NCBI RefSeq assembly: GCF_022458985.1 | Contig: NC_061789.1 | Coordinates: forward strand, 13,796,357 to 13,860,356 | Length of the DNA stretch: 64,000 bases | DNA from: Mugil cephalus | Taxonomy: Eukaryota > Chordata > Actinopteri > Mugiliformes > Mugilidae | Direction: 5' to 3' | Shown: positions 49,526-61,337 of the stretch, one piece after another | How the letters are laid out: the number at the start of each line of letters is the position of its first letter | Position numbering within the stretch: the stretch's first letter is position 1 | Translations under genes and position numbers: made by a program | The notes under the pieces: generated by a model | Seen by the model: only the letters and a program-made list of their open reading frames with translations | The model's database searches: none | What the model was told of the DNA's origin: nothing

Positions 49526-50184
49526 AGTGCTGTTCCCTTCCTGATTTCTTATTTTTTGCATGTTTGTCACACCTAAATGTTTCTGATCATCAAACTATTT
49601 CAAATATAAGACAAACATAACACAAATAAACACAAAATGCAGTTTTTAAATAAAGGTTTTTATTAGTAAGGAGAAAAAATCCAAACCTACATGGCCTTGT
49701 CTGAAAAAGCGTCTGCCCCTCCTGTTAAAACATAACTTAACTGTGGTTTATCACACCTGAGTTCAGTTTCTCTAGCCACACCCAGGCCTGATTACTGCCA
49801 CAACTCTTCTCCATCAACACATCACTTAAATAGGACCTGTCTGACAAAGTGAAGTAGACCAAAAGATCCTCAAAAGCTGGATATCAATAGATCCAAAGAG
49901 ATTCAGGAGCAAGTGAGAAAGAAAATAACTGAGATCTATCAGTCTGGAAAAGGGTATAAAACCATTTCTAAAGTTCAGGCTCCAGTGAACCACAGTGAGA
50001 TTCATTATCCATTAAACAGTAATCGCAATATTGAGGGAACAAATCGCAATTAGATTATTTTTCAAAATCATTCAGCCCTATTTTTGACTAATATTTGTTT
50101 GATGATCTGAAACATTTAGGTGTGACAAACATGCAAAAAAATAAGAAATTAGGAAGGGTGCAAACATTTTTTCACACCACTGTA
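49526..50184 (+). mobile_element. Internally deleted Tc1 element
   Basis: Inverted ends are 'cccttcctgatttctta' with 'tgcatgtttgtcacacc' on the left and their complement 'ggtgtgacaaacatgcaa' with 'taagaaattaggaaggg' on the right, finishing 'ttttttcacaccactgta'. Between them is the 5' part of a Tc1 unit, including remnants of the transposase N terminus near 49,885-50,000 ('gagatctatcagtctgg'). Most of the transposase gene is deleted. A short unrelated AT-rich piece (50,015-50,085) fills the deletion. Confidence 0.85.
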
Positions 50185-51636
50185 CTAAGGTGGGTTATTC
50201 CAAACAACCTCTCTTGGGATTCGGGATGCACCAATTGTGAAACTCTGTGCTGACACCGATGTTTAAAAAAACTATTTATATTTTTACACATTACACAATA
50301 TTTACACATTACTGAACTGTTGTTAAGTCGCTCATCTCTTCATCCTATCATCCCATTACGAATTGAATCAGAGTTATCTTTAACCTCGTATATTTTTCGT
50401 ACAGAATAAAACATTACAGTTCTTTGTTTTACTTTGGTGCTGTCTGCAGGCAGTTTTTTCCTGCAGGTGCCAACTAGTGTCTTGGTGGTGTTTTTACAAA
50501 GTGAGCCAGTGTTTATCATAAGAGAGGTGTCTCTGATTCTATCGATAAGCATTATAGAATGTTTTGGTTAAAAGGGGGCATGAAACAACGGGACAGACAC
50601 CAACATATTAAAATATGTCAGAGGACGAGGCAGAAAGGGTGATTTTTCTATCAGGGTCTTTGTCAAATCTTAACAAATATGAGACACCAAAAGGAGTGGC
50701 TTAGAAAGCCTTCTGTGAGTAGTCTGTAACTTTCAGGATTTATCTGAATCTGATAAAAGGCTCCACCCACCGGCCAATCAGCTGTTCGGGAAAGAATCAT
50801 GCGTCCTTTCATTGAAGACCCGATTGAGATTGGAGCCCAAATCACGGGAAGAGTGTTACCGTGTGAACGCATCTTTCAGGAGATGAACACACAAAAAAAA
50901 GAGTATATTTTTGCCATTTGTCCCTGCTAAGCTCAAACACAGCTCAGAATCAGGATCATTTCATTCAGGGCAAGAACTTGATGTATTTTATATGATGTAA
51001 TAGTGGCATCAGCTTCCATCTTTATTGTAGCCCATGTAACATTATAGAATTAAGAAATCCAACTCCTCAGAGGAAATTATGTTTTTGTGCTTGGATTTTA
51101 ATTGCTCGCATGTTCTTTTTACTCCAGAGGGGTTACATCTGGGGGAATGACATAAATTGTCATACTCACGATTCATCTATGCAGTGCAGTGATTGGGTTT
51201 CGTGGCTTCATTAAATCTAAACTAATTGAGCCACTGATGTGTAATTTGCGCATTTATGCAATCTGCGATCCTTTACCATGCCTTATGGCGTCTCTTCAAT
51301 GCAGCCGCGATGTTTGACTTTTCGGGATTTTCAAGTGAGATTTACTTTTTCTTCTTCATATTTCAAAACTCACACCACAATCTATGTGAAGACAATCCAA
51401 TCAAAATATTTACAAGAAATAGGAACAGAATAGCTGCACATCAATCTATAAAAGGCATCATTAGCAAAGCTAAGCTGTATCTAGGTTTAGTGGTCTCTGT
51501 CACTACAACTGACACTATTTATCTAGAGCAAAAAGTTATAGAAAACATTTCAAATCATAATCAACATTGAGACCATTGTGTACCAGAGTGTTCTAATAGT
51601 GTATGTAACAATGTTCCCTCCTAGATAAGAGATTTT
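50185..51636. other. Spacer, nothing recognised
   Basis: AT-rich sequence with no coding exon, RNA gene or repeat that I can identify. A C-poor open frame at 51256-51570 is unlike any protein I know. Confidence 0.4.
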
Positions 51637-52170
51637 CTAAATTACCATCTCTTCTAGGGAGGGAACCTTCTCAGTACCTTTGTATTTCAATGAAGCAATA
51701 GGATGATTAGCTTCCACAAAATGAGCAGCCACAGGATAATTAAGATTTTTGCATCTGATCTGATGGTACTCTGATGCTCCGTGATGCAGGTTTTTAATTC
51801 CCTGTTTGTTTTGCCTGCAACAAGGACAGGTAATCAGACAAATCACAGATTTTGTTTGGCAAGTGATGACCCCTCTAATGGGGATAGATTAACCAGAATG
51901 TGGATGTGTAGAAGTACTACAGCGGTAAGTATAACTGCACTGAGCACAAGACCCACAGCATCTGTTACCATCTGGGGTAGGTGTAAGTAATGTTTGGCTA
52001 GACTCTGAAGTGGGGGGCAAATCTAATCTTACTAGACGGTCTCTTAGATTGGCACCACTTTTAAAGACCCTAATTTGATTAAATTTAGCCAATTTGGCCA
52101 TATGTCCCAGTAGTTTTGTTTCTTCTGCTGTCAAACCTTGTGCTAAGCACGTTTTGAACAGGACCAACAA
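51637..52170 (-). pseudogene. Remnant of a Penelope-like retroelement: RT tail and GIY-YIG region
   Basis: Minus-strand frames read NLRDRLVRLDLPP, then a Cys-rich segment (CCGSCAQCSYTYRCS...THPHSG). After a frame break they read VICLITCPCC ... PVAAHFVEANHPIASLKYKG. The NLRD.LV, CG.C..C and CPC...(P)VA.HF.E..H series is that of the region joining the reverse transcriptase to the GIY-YIG endonuclease in Penelope-like elements of fish. The Y-(V/I)-G-K part is lost and the frame is broken, so it is inactive. No full RT domain is present in the window. Confidence 0.6.
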
Positions 52171-52253
52171 GTCCCCATTTCTCTCTTAAGTGTTTAGTTT
52201 AGTTTTGCATCTGAATTTTAAGGTGTGAATGGATTTTCCAACAATTGAAAGTT

Positions 52254-53170
52254 CTATTTTGTTCCTGTATCCTGTGGAGACAAGCACTGTAAAGCTACAT
52301 CCTTAGCATGACTGTGATTCTCAACAGTCACTTCCATGGATGAGAAAAACCTCTTAACATTACACTGACTCAATCCAGCTGCTTTGAGTTGTGCAACAGC
52401 AGTAGCACTAATGCCTAAAGTGCTGCTACTGGACTTTGTCAACAGGGTAAATGTTGTGGCTGTCTCCTCTACATTAGCTATCACCAGCTCTCATCATTAG
52501 CATCACCAAGATCTGCTCTGCTTAAACTGACGTCATTATTAACTTGTTGGTCAATACTGTCGGTGTGTTTGGTGTTTAAATGTTTCCTAAAACCTGAAAA
52601 AGTTCCAAGCACACAGCCACATGCAGTCTGTGCACATTTAAGGTGAAGATATTTTCCATCCAAGCAACCATGAACTACTCGTAAATGCCTAACAAGTGTA
52701 TTTGCGCAATTTAACTCTGACAAACAAAACATGTCAAACAGATCAGTTCGAGTACTAATGAAGCAACCTAGCCTGAACTTCTGCGACATGGGGACTCTCC
52801 TTCACTTTGCCAACATCTATGTTGTACACTGTGGTCTGAATGAACGAGAAGAGGGGAATCAGGTCTAACAGCAGCATAATCGATGAGAGGCCACTCTCCC
52901 AACCTGAAACAACACAAATTTGATGTCAAGTGAACCATCAGCAAAATTCAGCGATTCAACACATTCAATAGCAAGTCATACTTATCAATGTCGTCATCCA
53001 CTTCAGTGACATCCTCAAGAGTATCAGATGCCAGGAGAAGATCTTCAAGCTCACTGGTGGATGGAAGCTTTCTGCATTATTGGATGATCTTTTTCTTGAA
53101 CATGGTTGTCCATTTCTCCAGAAACTCGCCAGAGACATCTTTCCCAAACATACGAACAAAATCCTGTTCC
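52254..53170 (-). pseudogene. Decayed coding fragments of a fish repeat-associated protein family
   Basis: Minus-strand pieces in different frames include FVRMFGKDVSGEFLEKW (near 53,150) and ELEDLLLASDTLEDV (near 53,030). TTVYNIDVGKVKESP followed by EVQARLLH and a stop lies near 52,830-52,760. A zinc-finger-like frame (52789-52481) has HLRVVHG, C.....CGCVLG and GFRKHLNTKH. A further frame (52484-52254) is shifted relative to it. They resemble uncharacterised multi-copy proteins found in many fish genomes, with a C2H2-like N terminus and a YNIDVG...R.RL C terminus. The order here (C-terminal part first) suggests a mosaic of copies. No function can be given. Confidence 0.4.
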
Positions 53171-54068
53171 ATCTAGGGTGAGGATAAACAATGACTTCAA
53201 GATTTCACAGCCAGATGAACTGTGTCAAGAGAGCTGCTCCAGATCCACTTGGGAGCCTCCAGGGAAAAGTCCATGTGAGCCCCATCCCCCGGCCCTCCTG
53301 CTCTGCAGAGGTGAGTAACGTTGGTTTTCACCATCTTTTCGTTTTTCTGTTGGGCAGGACTGTTCTATCGCGGCTACATGATCCCTACACATGTGGCCAA
53401 CAGTACTGTATAAGTTTAGAGGTGGTAGGTGAACCAGCCTGGAATTTCCTTCTCCTCCTCTTTCTATGTGTCAAAAAGGTGGTGGATCCTGTAGCCCTCC
53501 AGTTCCGTGCAGGCCAACGGTCCATGTTTTTAGGTCATCGGTGGACATATTGATCCCCCTACAGGAAACAGGCCAGATGTTAAGTACCATACAGTACCAC
53601 ACTATTACAACCACACTACTACTAATTTTCATTCTTAATTTATTGGGTATGCGCTGATGTCACTTCTGCCCCCAAGAGGCAAAAACATGGCGAAATGTAG
53701 CAATAAATACACTCAGACCAGGAAAAATGTGGATTGTCAGATCAAATTAAGGACAACTGGACTGGACAATGATCCATACTAACTACCAAATAACAAATGG
53801 TCCACGAACATTGACATGCGGCCAGAAATCAGTTATTCTGATATCTATATGTAACGGATTTCCATGCCGGGAAATACACAATACACTAAAGTATGACCTT
53901 TTGGTACTTTAAACAACTTGGCTCCAGTACCTCCCTTATTTGGAAGAGTGGATTAGCTTCAGTTTTAGTCAGTTTAAGTTAGTTTTAGTTAATTTCAGTT
54001 ACGATAAATATAACTAAATAAGAGATGCTAACTCTAAGAGTTTTGCTGAGAACTAAAAGTCTCTGGTT

Positions 54069-54133
54069 CTGTAACACAGTAAGGAAAACAAGAGAGGCAG
54101 AGATGTGACGTTCGCGAGTTCTCTTACTACAAT
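54069..54133 (+). repeat. Direct repeat, left copy
   Basis: 'gtaacacagtaaggaaaa' followed by 'agagaggcagagatgtgac' and 'ttctcttactacaat' recurs at 54659-54730 with about 85 percent similarity by eye, 590 bp downstream in the same orientation. Confidence 0.75.
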
Positions 54134-54658
54134 CTTCCCAGTGACTTATTATTTATTTACACTATTATGCGGCATGACAAATGTCAATTTGACATGAATA
54201 CAGAAATTATTTTCTTATTTTTATATAAATACACAACTCCGAATGAACTATAAATTCATATCAAGTTCACAAGTCCTTCAGTTCCACCTTTTTACTATGC
54301 GTGTTTTTCTTTTAGCAATTGACATTTCTTGATTTTAGAAACCATTTCTTTTTTAAATCTTGCTGGTTAATCTTAGCAGGCACTGGAGAAAACAATTTAA
54401 CACAACTTGCCCAAATAAGCGGAATGAGCGTGTGTGCTTGTCAGTGTGTGGGTGTGTCACCCACATGTGCTAATGATGTACCGAATGCTAGCTCGTTAGC
54501 GTTGCCGCCATAGCTGTAAGTTAGCTTAAAACACTGCCCACTCCCTCAATGAGTATAATGGCTTTTCACTTTAAACCTCGATCTACGTGCTCACAACCCA
54601 ACACGTTTTGTTAGCATATGAAACATTTTCATTTAGAATGGTTCTGTACTTCACAAAC

Positions 54659-54730
54659 CTGTAACACAGTAAGGAAAAGAAGAGAGACGGAGACGTGACA
54701 TTGGTTGATCTTCAGTTCTCTAAATACAAT
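54659..54730 (+). repeat. Direct repeat, right copy
   Basis: Second copy of the repeat at 54069-54133. The enclosed 530 bp shows no coding content. Confidence 0.75.
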
Positions 54731-54994
54731 GAAGGCAAGATGGCGCCACCACTGTATATGATCTCTGCTGGAGCCACGCCATAGTCCCATGCTGCCCCCT
54801 ACTGTTCCAGAGCACATAGCAGGTTTGTGCTGTTTTAAGTAATGAGCAGCCAGTAGAAAGACAGATGAAAATAAAACAATGATGCCCCAGCTGTGATGAC
54901 ACAATAGTGGGTGTCACATAAGCCATACAATACGTAACTTAAAGTATGACTTAATTAAAAACATATAGCATAAATTAATTTCATCTTTTACTAC

Positions 54995-55290
54995 CGATTA
55001 ATCCTGCACTAGGGTCGCAGCGGTTGCTAGAGCCTATCCCAGCTGTCAATGGGCGAGAGGCAGGGTACACCCGGACAGGTCGCAGGGCCAACGCAGCACA
55101 GAGACAAACAACCATTCACACTCACATGTAGGGTCAATTTAGAGTCACCAATCAGCCTAACGAGCATGTCTTTGGAAGTGGGAGGAAACCGGGGTACCCG
55201 GAGAAAACCCACGCGGACACACGGAGAACATGCGAACTCCACCCAGAAAGGCTCAAGCTGGACCTTCTTGCTGGGAGGCATCAGCGCTAA
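54995..55290. repeat. Common teleost interspersed repeat, fuller copy
   Basis: It contains the successive phrases 'cctatcccagctgtcaatg', 'caaccattcacactcaca', 'gtcaatttagagtcacc', 'catgtctttggaagtggg', 'acccggagaaaacccacgc' and 'acatgcgaactccaccca'. I know this series from many teleost genomes. Open frames across it are not genes. The class of the element is not certain to me. Confidence 0.8.
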
Positions 55291-55824
55291 CCACCGAACT
55301 GAAAATGTAAATCACAACACTGGGTTTCCTGGGTTCCACCTGTTTCTTCTAATGCAGTGATCCATTTACTTGTCTTTTCTTTGGCTTTTGGGAGCCTGTA
55401 AAAATACATCTCCATGTGCTTTTCAAATCTGTTGGTAGAGTCAACTACACGCCAGCTCTACTTCCATATTGCTATTTAAGCTGAGGGCTGTATGGGCCCC
55501 TTTAAGAGTCCTGATAAGGTTTTAAATATTGACCATCAGAAGGGATCTAGCTTTGACAAAAGCCAGAACATGTGGGAATGTGTGGCTGGTGCTGGTTGAA
55601 TGCAAAGACGAAGTAAAGGCTTTCTTTGTAAGAGATGACGTCAGCAGGGTGACAACATGAAAAAAGCAAACAGTGACTCAAAAGAAAACAATAAAACAGA
55701 AACGTTTGCTAACTGACACAATGAAGAATCTGCACCAGAAGTTCCTCTCAGAAAATGAGTGTGAGGTCTCTTATTTTTGTTTCTGCACTGTATATATGTC
55801 TAAAAAATCTATGTGTATCCCTAA

Positions 55825-56030
55825 ACATTAGACGTCTGATGGACGTGTAGATCATGTCTATATTGCATCTGAGGGTCCACGACCAATTCTGGATGTCAGC
55901 ATGACGTGTCAACTAGGCCCGTTATTTGGACGTCTAACCATGACCCAATTTAGACGTCTATATACTGTTCAAGATTTGAACGTCAGACTGGGTCACTTTT
56001 TTGGAGGTCACATAGACGTCTAAGACAGGT
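55825..56030. repeat. Cluster of GACGTCTA palindromic words
   Basis: The palindromic word (T)AGACGTCTA and near variants recur about eight times within 205 bp, spaced irregularly. Similar sequence occurs as a dispersed fish repeat. Confidence 0.6.
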
Positions 56031-58577
56031 GCAGTTTTTTAAATCAAAATTGTTGTTACCGATATGAACAATTATTTTCAATTATTTAGTTTAATTATTT
56101 ATTTATTGAGCATATGTTATTATTATTCTTATTTTTTTCATTTGTTTTAATGTTTATTTTCATGTCCTCTCTTTGTATTCATGGAATTAGGTCTGGCTAA
56201 GATTAACTGCTAGGCTAATAACCTATAACCTATTATCATATGGTAGATATACAGTACAACCGTTATTATATAATAACCAGATCCTGAAATGTAGATGTGA
56301 CATCAAGGTTTTCTGAATAAAGAGCAGTAACGTTTACATTTAACTGATTTTGATGAATCGTTTTTATACTCACATTGATGAACATACTCTATACACACAC
56401 ACACACATATATATGGGGCACATTGATAAACATATATTATATCTACACGTGGAGCATTGATGAAGATTATACACATATCTCAATGTATATACATCTCTCG
56501 TATATGTGTCTATGCTCCAATCGCTCCACTTTGCTATGTCACCCGATGCCAGCTGGGATAAGCTCGAGCAGCCCCCGCGACCCTAGTGCAGGATTAAGCG
56601 GTACGGAAGATGAGATGTGCGTGCTGCGTTTGCTGCAGTTTTATTGCACATTTTAGCTTTCTGCACTATATGGATGTATGTGTAATTGTATATATGCTCC
56701 AGGCACTGAGAAACATATTTCGTATGTACAGACATATAAATGACATTAAAGAACCTTGAACCTTGAGGAAGGAGCACACAAGGTAAACCCCATCATATAA
56801 TCACAGGAAGAAAAGCAAATCATGAAGCACCAAAGAAGAAACTTTTAACATAAACATGAAACAGTTTGGTGGTGGATGATATAATGCGACACACAATCGA
56901 TGTTTTTTTTGTTTGTTTGTTTCATTGCTTGTTTTAATGTTATACCATACAGTAACTAATGCATGTCTTCAAAATGTGGGAGGAAACCGAAGGACTCGGG
57001 GAAAACCCATAGGGAAAACGTGCACCTGGTTTTGAGATGACAGGGCTTTTAAGTGCTCACACCTACTGTTCACACTTACTTCTTCTTCTTCTCACTGTTT
57101 TCTGGATGTGGATGTGGTGTACGCTGAACCTTAGGGATTGGTGGCAGGTGTACTTGTTTGGATCCTGGTTTGTCTGCAATGTCTTTCAGTATTTTATCAC
57201 TAGACTGTCCTGGGAAGGGTCGGGTAAGAAGCAGATGTGTGACCTGACCTTTAGTTGCAATAGTTGAGAGCCGTATTCGTCTAGATCTTTGTTCAGATCT
57301 CTGCTTAACTGTAGTATCCTGGCCTGTGGTGCGGGGAGTCAGAGGTGGGCTGACCCTCACCAGGGATTGGTGGCAGGTGTACATGTTTAGATTCCTATTG
57401 TCTGTACTGTCTTTCATCATTCATCACTAGACAAGCCTGGGATGGGTGGGTTCAGGGGCAGATGTGTGAGCTGACCTTTAGCTGTGGTGGTGGGGAGGTG
57501 TACTTGTCTTGATCTTAGTTTAGATCTGTTTTGACTGTACTATCCTGACCTGTGGTGTGGGGAGTCAGTGGATATGGGGTGGGCTGAACTTTAGGGAATG
57601 GTGGCAGGTGTACATGTATGATTCCTGTTTGTCTGTACGGACTTTCAATATTTTACTACTATACTGGCCTGGGATGGGTGGGGTGGGGTCGGATTTAAGA
57701 GCTGGCCTTTAGCTGCAATGGTTAGGAGCTGTACTTGTCTTGATCTTTATTTAGATCCCTTCCTAACTATACTATCCTTTCCCTGTGGTGCAGGGAGTCA
57801 GAGGTGGACGTGGTGTGGACACTTACCAGGGATTGGTGGCAGGTGCAAGCCTTTAGATTCCTGTTTGTCTGTACTGTCTTTCAACATTATATGGGTGGGG
57901 GTCAGATGTGTGAGCTGACCTTTAGCTGTGGTGGTGAGGAGGTGTACTTGTCTTGATACTTGTTTAGATCCGTGCTTGACTGTTCTACCCTGACCTCTGG
58001 TGTGGGGAGTCAGAGGTGGATGTGGTGTGGGCTGAACCTTAGGGATTGATGGCAGGTGTACATATTTAGATTCCTGTTTGTCTGTACTGCCTTTTAGTAT
58101 TTTATCACTAGACTGGCCTGGGATGAGTGGGGTCAGATGTGTGAGCTGACTTTTAGCTGCAGTGGTTTGGAAATGTTCTTGTCTTGATCTTCATTTAGAT
58201 CCCTGCCTATTAGATTCCTGTTTGTCTGTACTGTCGTTTAGTATTTTAACAGTAGACTGGCCTGGGATGGTTGGGGTCAGATGTGTGAGCTGACCTTTAG
58301 CTGCAATGGTTGGGCACCGTACTTACCGATCTTTGGTTGGATCCCTGCCTAACTGTACTATCCTGACCTGTGGTGTGGGAGTTCAGGGGTGGATGTGGTG
58401 TGGGCTGACCCTTACCAGGGATTGGTGGTGGGTGTACATGTTTAGATTCCTGTTTGTCTGTACTGTCTTTCAGTATTTTACCACTAGACTGGCCTGGGAT
58501 GGGTGGGGTCAGAAGCAGATGTGTGAGCTGACCTTTAGCTGTGGTGGTGGGGAGGCAGGGGTAGATGTGGTGTGGGC

Positions 58578-58722
58578 AGGTCAGGATAGTACAGTCAAGC
58601 AGAGATCCAAACAAATATCAAGACAAGTACACCTCCCCACCATCACGGCTGAAGGTCAGTTGGTCAGTTCACACATCTGCCTCTGACCCCACCCATCCCA
58701 GGCCAGTCTAGTGATAAGTACT
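58578..58722 (-). repeat. Inverted satellite segment 1
   Basis: Here the satellite runs in the opposite orientation ('cacctccccaccatcacg', 'ccacccatcccaggccagt') between forward monomers. It switches back at 'agtgataagtactg'. Confidence 0.85.
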
Positions 58723-60003
58723 GAACTGACCTTTAGCTGCAATGGTTGGGCACCGTACTTACTGATCTTTGGTTAGATCCCTGCCTAACTGTACTATCCT
58801 GACCTGTAGTGTGGGAGGTCAGAGGTGGATGTTGTGTAGGCTGACCCTTACCAGGGATTGGTGGTGGGTGTACATGTTTAGATTCCTGTTTGTCTGTACT
58901 GTCGTTTAGTATTTTTACAGTAGACTGGCCTGGGATGGGTGGGGTCAGATGTGTGAGCTGAACTTCAGCTGTGGTGGTGGGGAGGTGTACTTGTATTGAT
59001 ATTAGATTAGATCCCTGCTTGACTGTACAATCCTGACCTGTGGTGTGGGGAGTCGGAGGTGAATGTTGGGTGTTTATATTCCTATTTGTCTGTACCGTCT
59101 TTCAGTATTTTACCACTAGACCGGCATGAGATGGGTGGGGTTGGGTCAGATGTGTGAGCTGACCTTTAGCTGCAATGGTTGGGAGCTATACTTGTCTTGA
59201 TCTTTATTTAGATCCGTGCATAACTATACTATCCTGACCTGTGGTGTAGGGATTTAGAGATGGATGTGGTGTGGGCTGATTCTTACCAGGGATTGGTGAC
59301 AGGTGTACATGTTTAGATTCCTGTTTGTCTGTACTGCCCTTCAGTATTTTATCACTAGACTGGCCTGGGATGGGTGGGTGGGTGGTGTCAGATGTGTGAG
59401 CTGACTTTTAGCTGCAGTGGTTTGGAAATGTTCTTGTCTTGATCTTCGTTTAGATCCCTGCCTAATAGATTCCTGTTTGTCTGTACTGCCATTTACTATT
59501 TTACCACTAGACTGGCCTGGGATGGTTGGGGTCAGATGTGTGAGCTAACCTTTAGCTGTGGTGGTGGAAAGTCGGGGGTGGATTTGATGTGGGCCTACCC
59601 TTACCAGGGGATTGGTGCCAGGTGTACATGTTTAGATTCCTGTTTGTCTGTACTGTCTCTCAGTACTTTCTACTATACTGGCCTGGGATGGGAGGGGTGT
59701 GGTCAGATGTGTGAGCTGACCTTTAGCTGCAATGGTTGGGCACCATACTTACCGATCTTTGGTTAGATCCCTACCTAACTGTACTATCTTGACCTGTGGT
59801 GTGGGAGTTCAGGGGTGGATGTGGTTTGGGCTGACCCTTACCAGGGATTGGTGGTGGGTGAACATGTTTAGATTCCTGTTTGTCTGTACTGTCTTTCAGT
59901 ATTTTACCACGAGACTGGCCTGGGATGGGTGGGGTCAGAAGCAGATGTGTGAGCTGACCTTTAGCTGTGGTGGTGGGGAGGCAGGGGTGGATGTGGTGTG
60001 GGC

Positions 60004-60325
60004 AGGTCAAGATAGTACAGTCAAGCAGAGATCTAAACAAATGTCAAGACAAGTACACCTCCCCACCACCACAGCTGAAGGTCAGTTCACACATTTGCCT
60101 ATGGCCCCACCCATCCCAGGCCCGTCCAGTGATCAGCCCACACCACATCCACCCCTGACTCTCCACCACCACAGCTAAAGGCCAGCTCACACATCTGACC
60201 CCACCCATCCCAGGCCAGTCTAGTGATCAGCCCACACCACATCCACCCCTGAATCTCCACCACCACAGCTGAAGGCCAGCTCACACATCTGACCCCACCC
60301 ATCCCAGGCCAGCCTAGTGATAAGT
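60004..60325 (-). repeat. Inverted satellite segment 2
   Basis: About 320 bp of inverted, shortened monomers ('ctccccaccaccacagctg', 'cccacccatcccaggcc' repeated three times) inside the 1,185-bp unit. The inner edge forms an inverted repeat with the preceding forward monomer. Confidence 0.88.
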
Positions 60326-60730
60326 ACTGAGCTGACCTTTAGCTGCAATGGTTGGGCACCGTACTTACCGATCTTTGGTTAGATCCCTGCCTAACTGTAC
60401 TATCCTGACCTGTAGTGTGGGAGGTCAGAGGTGGATGTTGTGTAGGCTGAGCCCTTACCAGGGATTGGTGGTGGGTGTACATATTTAGATTCCTGTTTGT
60501 CTGTACTAATGTTTAGTATTTTACCACTAGACTGGCCTGGGATGGGTGGGGACAGATGTGTGAGCTGACCTTTAGCTGTAGTGGTGGAAAGTCGGGGGTG
60601 GATGTGATGTGGGATAACCCTTATCAGGGATTGGTGGCAGGTTTAAGCGTTTAGATTCTTGTTTGTCTGTACTGTCTTTCAATATTTTACTACTAGACTG
60701 GCCTGGGATGGGTGGGGTCAGATGTGTGAG

Positions 60731-61337
60731 TGTAACCGGCTAGTTTTTACCTCTGCGTTGTGTGATGAGGATTAATGGCCCAGACCAGGATTTCTTTGGA
60801 GGAGGCAGTCTCCGTTTATTCTGACCAAAGTATAAATGAAAACAAAATCCTCCCATCAGTCACGAACAACATGAGCTCCTCTCCAGAGCACAACAGGAAA
60901 AGGGCGATAATACATTAAAACACAGAAAAACATACCTGACGAAAGTATAAATGAAAACAAAATCCTCCCATCAGTCACGAACAACATGAGCTCCTACACA
61001 CATTAAAGGACAGAAATATGTTAGCTTTAAGCTAGCGAGCGAACTTTAACAGTATAGCTTTAGCACATAGCTAAAACACAAATCTCTGTGACTACTGTGT
61101 CGCTTTACCTCTCCAGAGCACAACAGGAAAAGGGGAGAGGTAAAGGCGGGAGACGCATTTATAGGGGAGGGGGGGACCCCGAAAATAAACGTAGGGGTAC
61201 AGTAGCTCAGTTTTAAAGGTTCCACATAACAACTTAGGAGGACAAACATGTCAGGTAAGAACAATTTAAAGTGAAACAGATTTTGTGTAATTATACTACT
61301 GTATACTGTACAGTACTGTATATTTGACCCTGTTACA
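60731..61337 (-). mobile_element. Solo LTR inserted in the satellite
   Basis: 607 bp bounded by TGTAAC...GTTACA and flanked by a 4-bp target duplication TGAG (60727-60730 and 61338-61341). Removing it restores the satellite phrase 'gatgtgtgagctgacc'. On the minus strand it shows a TATA-like CTATAAAT (61164-61157) and an AATAAA (60820-60815) about 85 bp from its end, which sets its orientation. Internally a 58-bp segment is duplicated (60823-60880 and 60938-60995) and 'ctccagagcacaacagga' occurs twice. The 4-bp duplication suits Gypsy-type elements; the family is not identified. Confidence 0.85.

Larger units (their letters stand above)
53560..57095. other. Gene-poor, repeat-bearing spacer
   Basis: No coding exon recognised. 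It contains a TTTTAGTTAG-like word cluster (53955-54015), a 65-72 bp direct repeat pair (54069/54659), a fuller copy of the common teleost repeat (54995-55290) and a GACGTC-rich motif cluster (55825-56030). It also has an AC run (56393-56408) and further fragments of the common teleost repeat (56525-56610 and 56960-57010). Confidence 0.5.

Noticed and set aside
55027..55360. Open frames on both strands at 55.0-55.4 kb
   Set aside because: They lie in the common teleost interspersed repeat and recur in many genomes as repeat translations.
59732..60178. 148-codon plus-strand frame found identically at 61528
   Set aside because: Its identity only reflects the 1,185-bp higher-order repeat; it crosses the forward/inverted junction and has no protein features. 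The minus-strand frame is the one that follows the monomer period.
60731..61337. Possibility that the satellite interruption is a DNA transposon
   Set aside because: The TGTAAC...GTTACA ends pair over only a few bases, and the 4-bp duplication, TATA box and poly(A) signal fit a solo LTR better.
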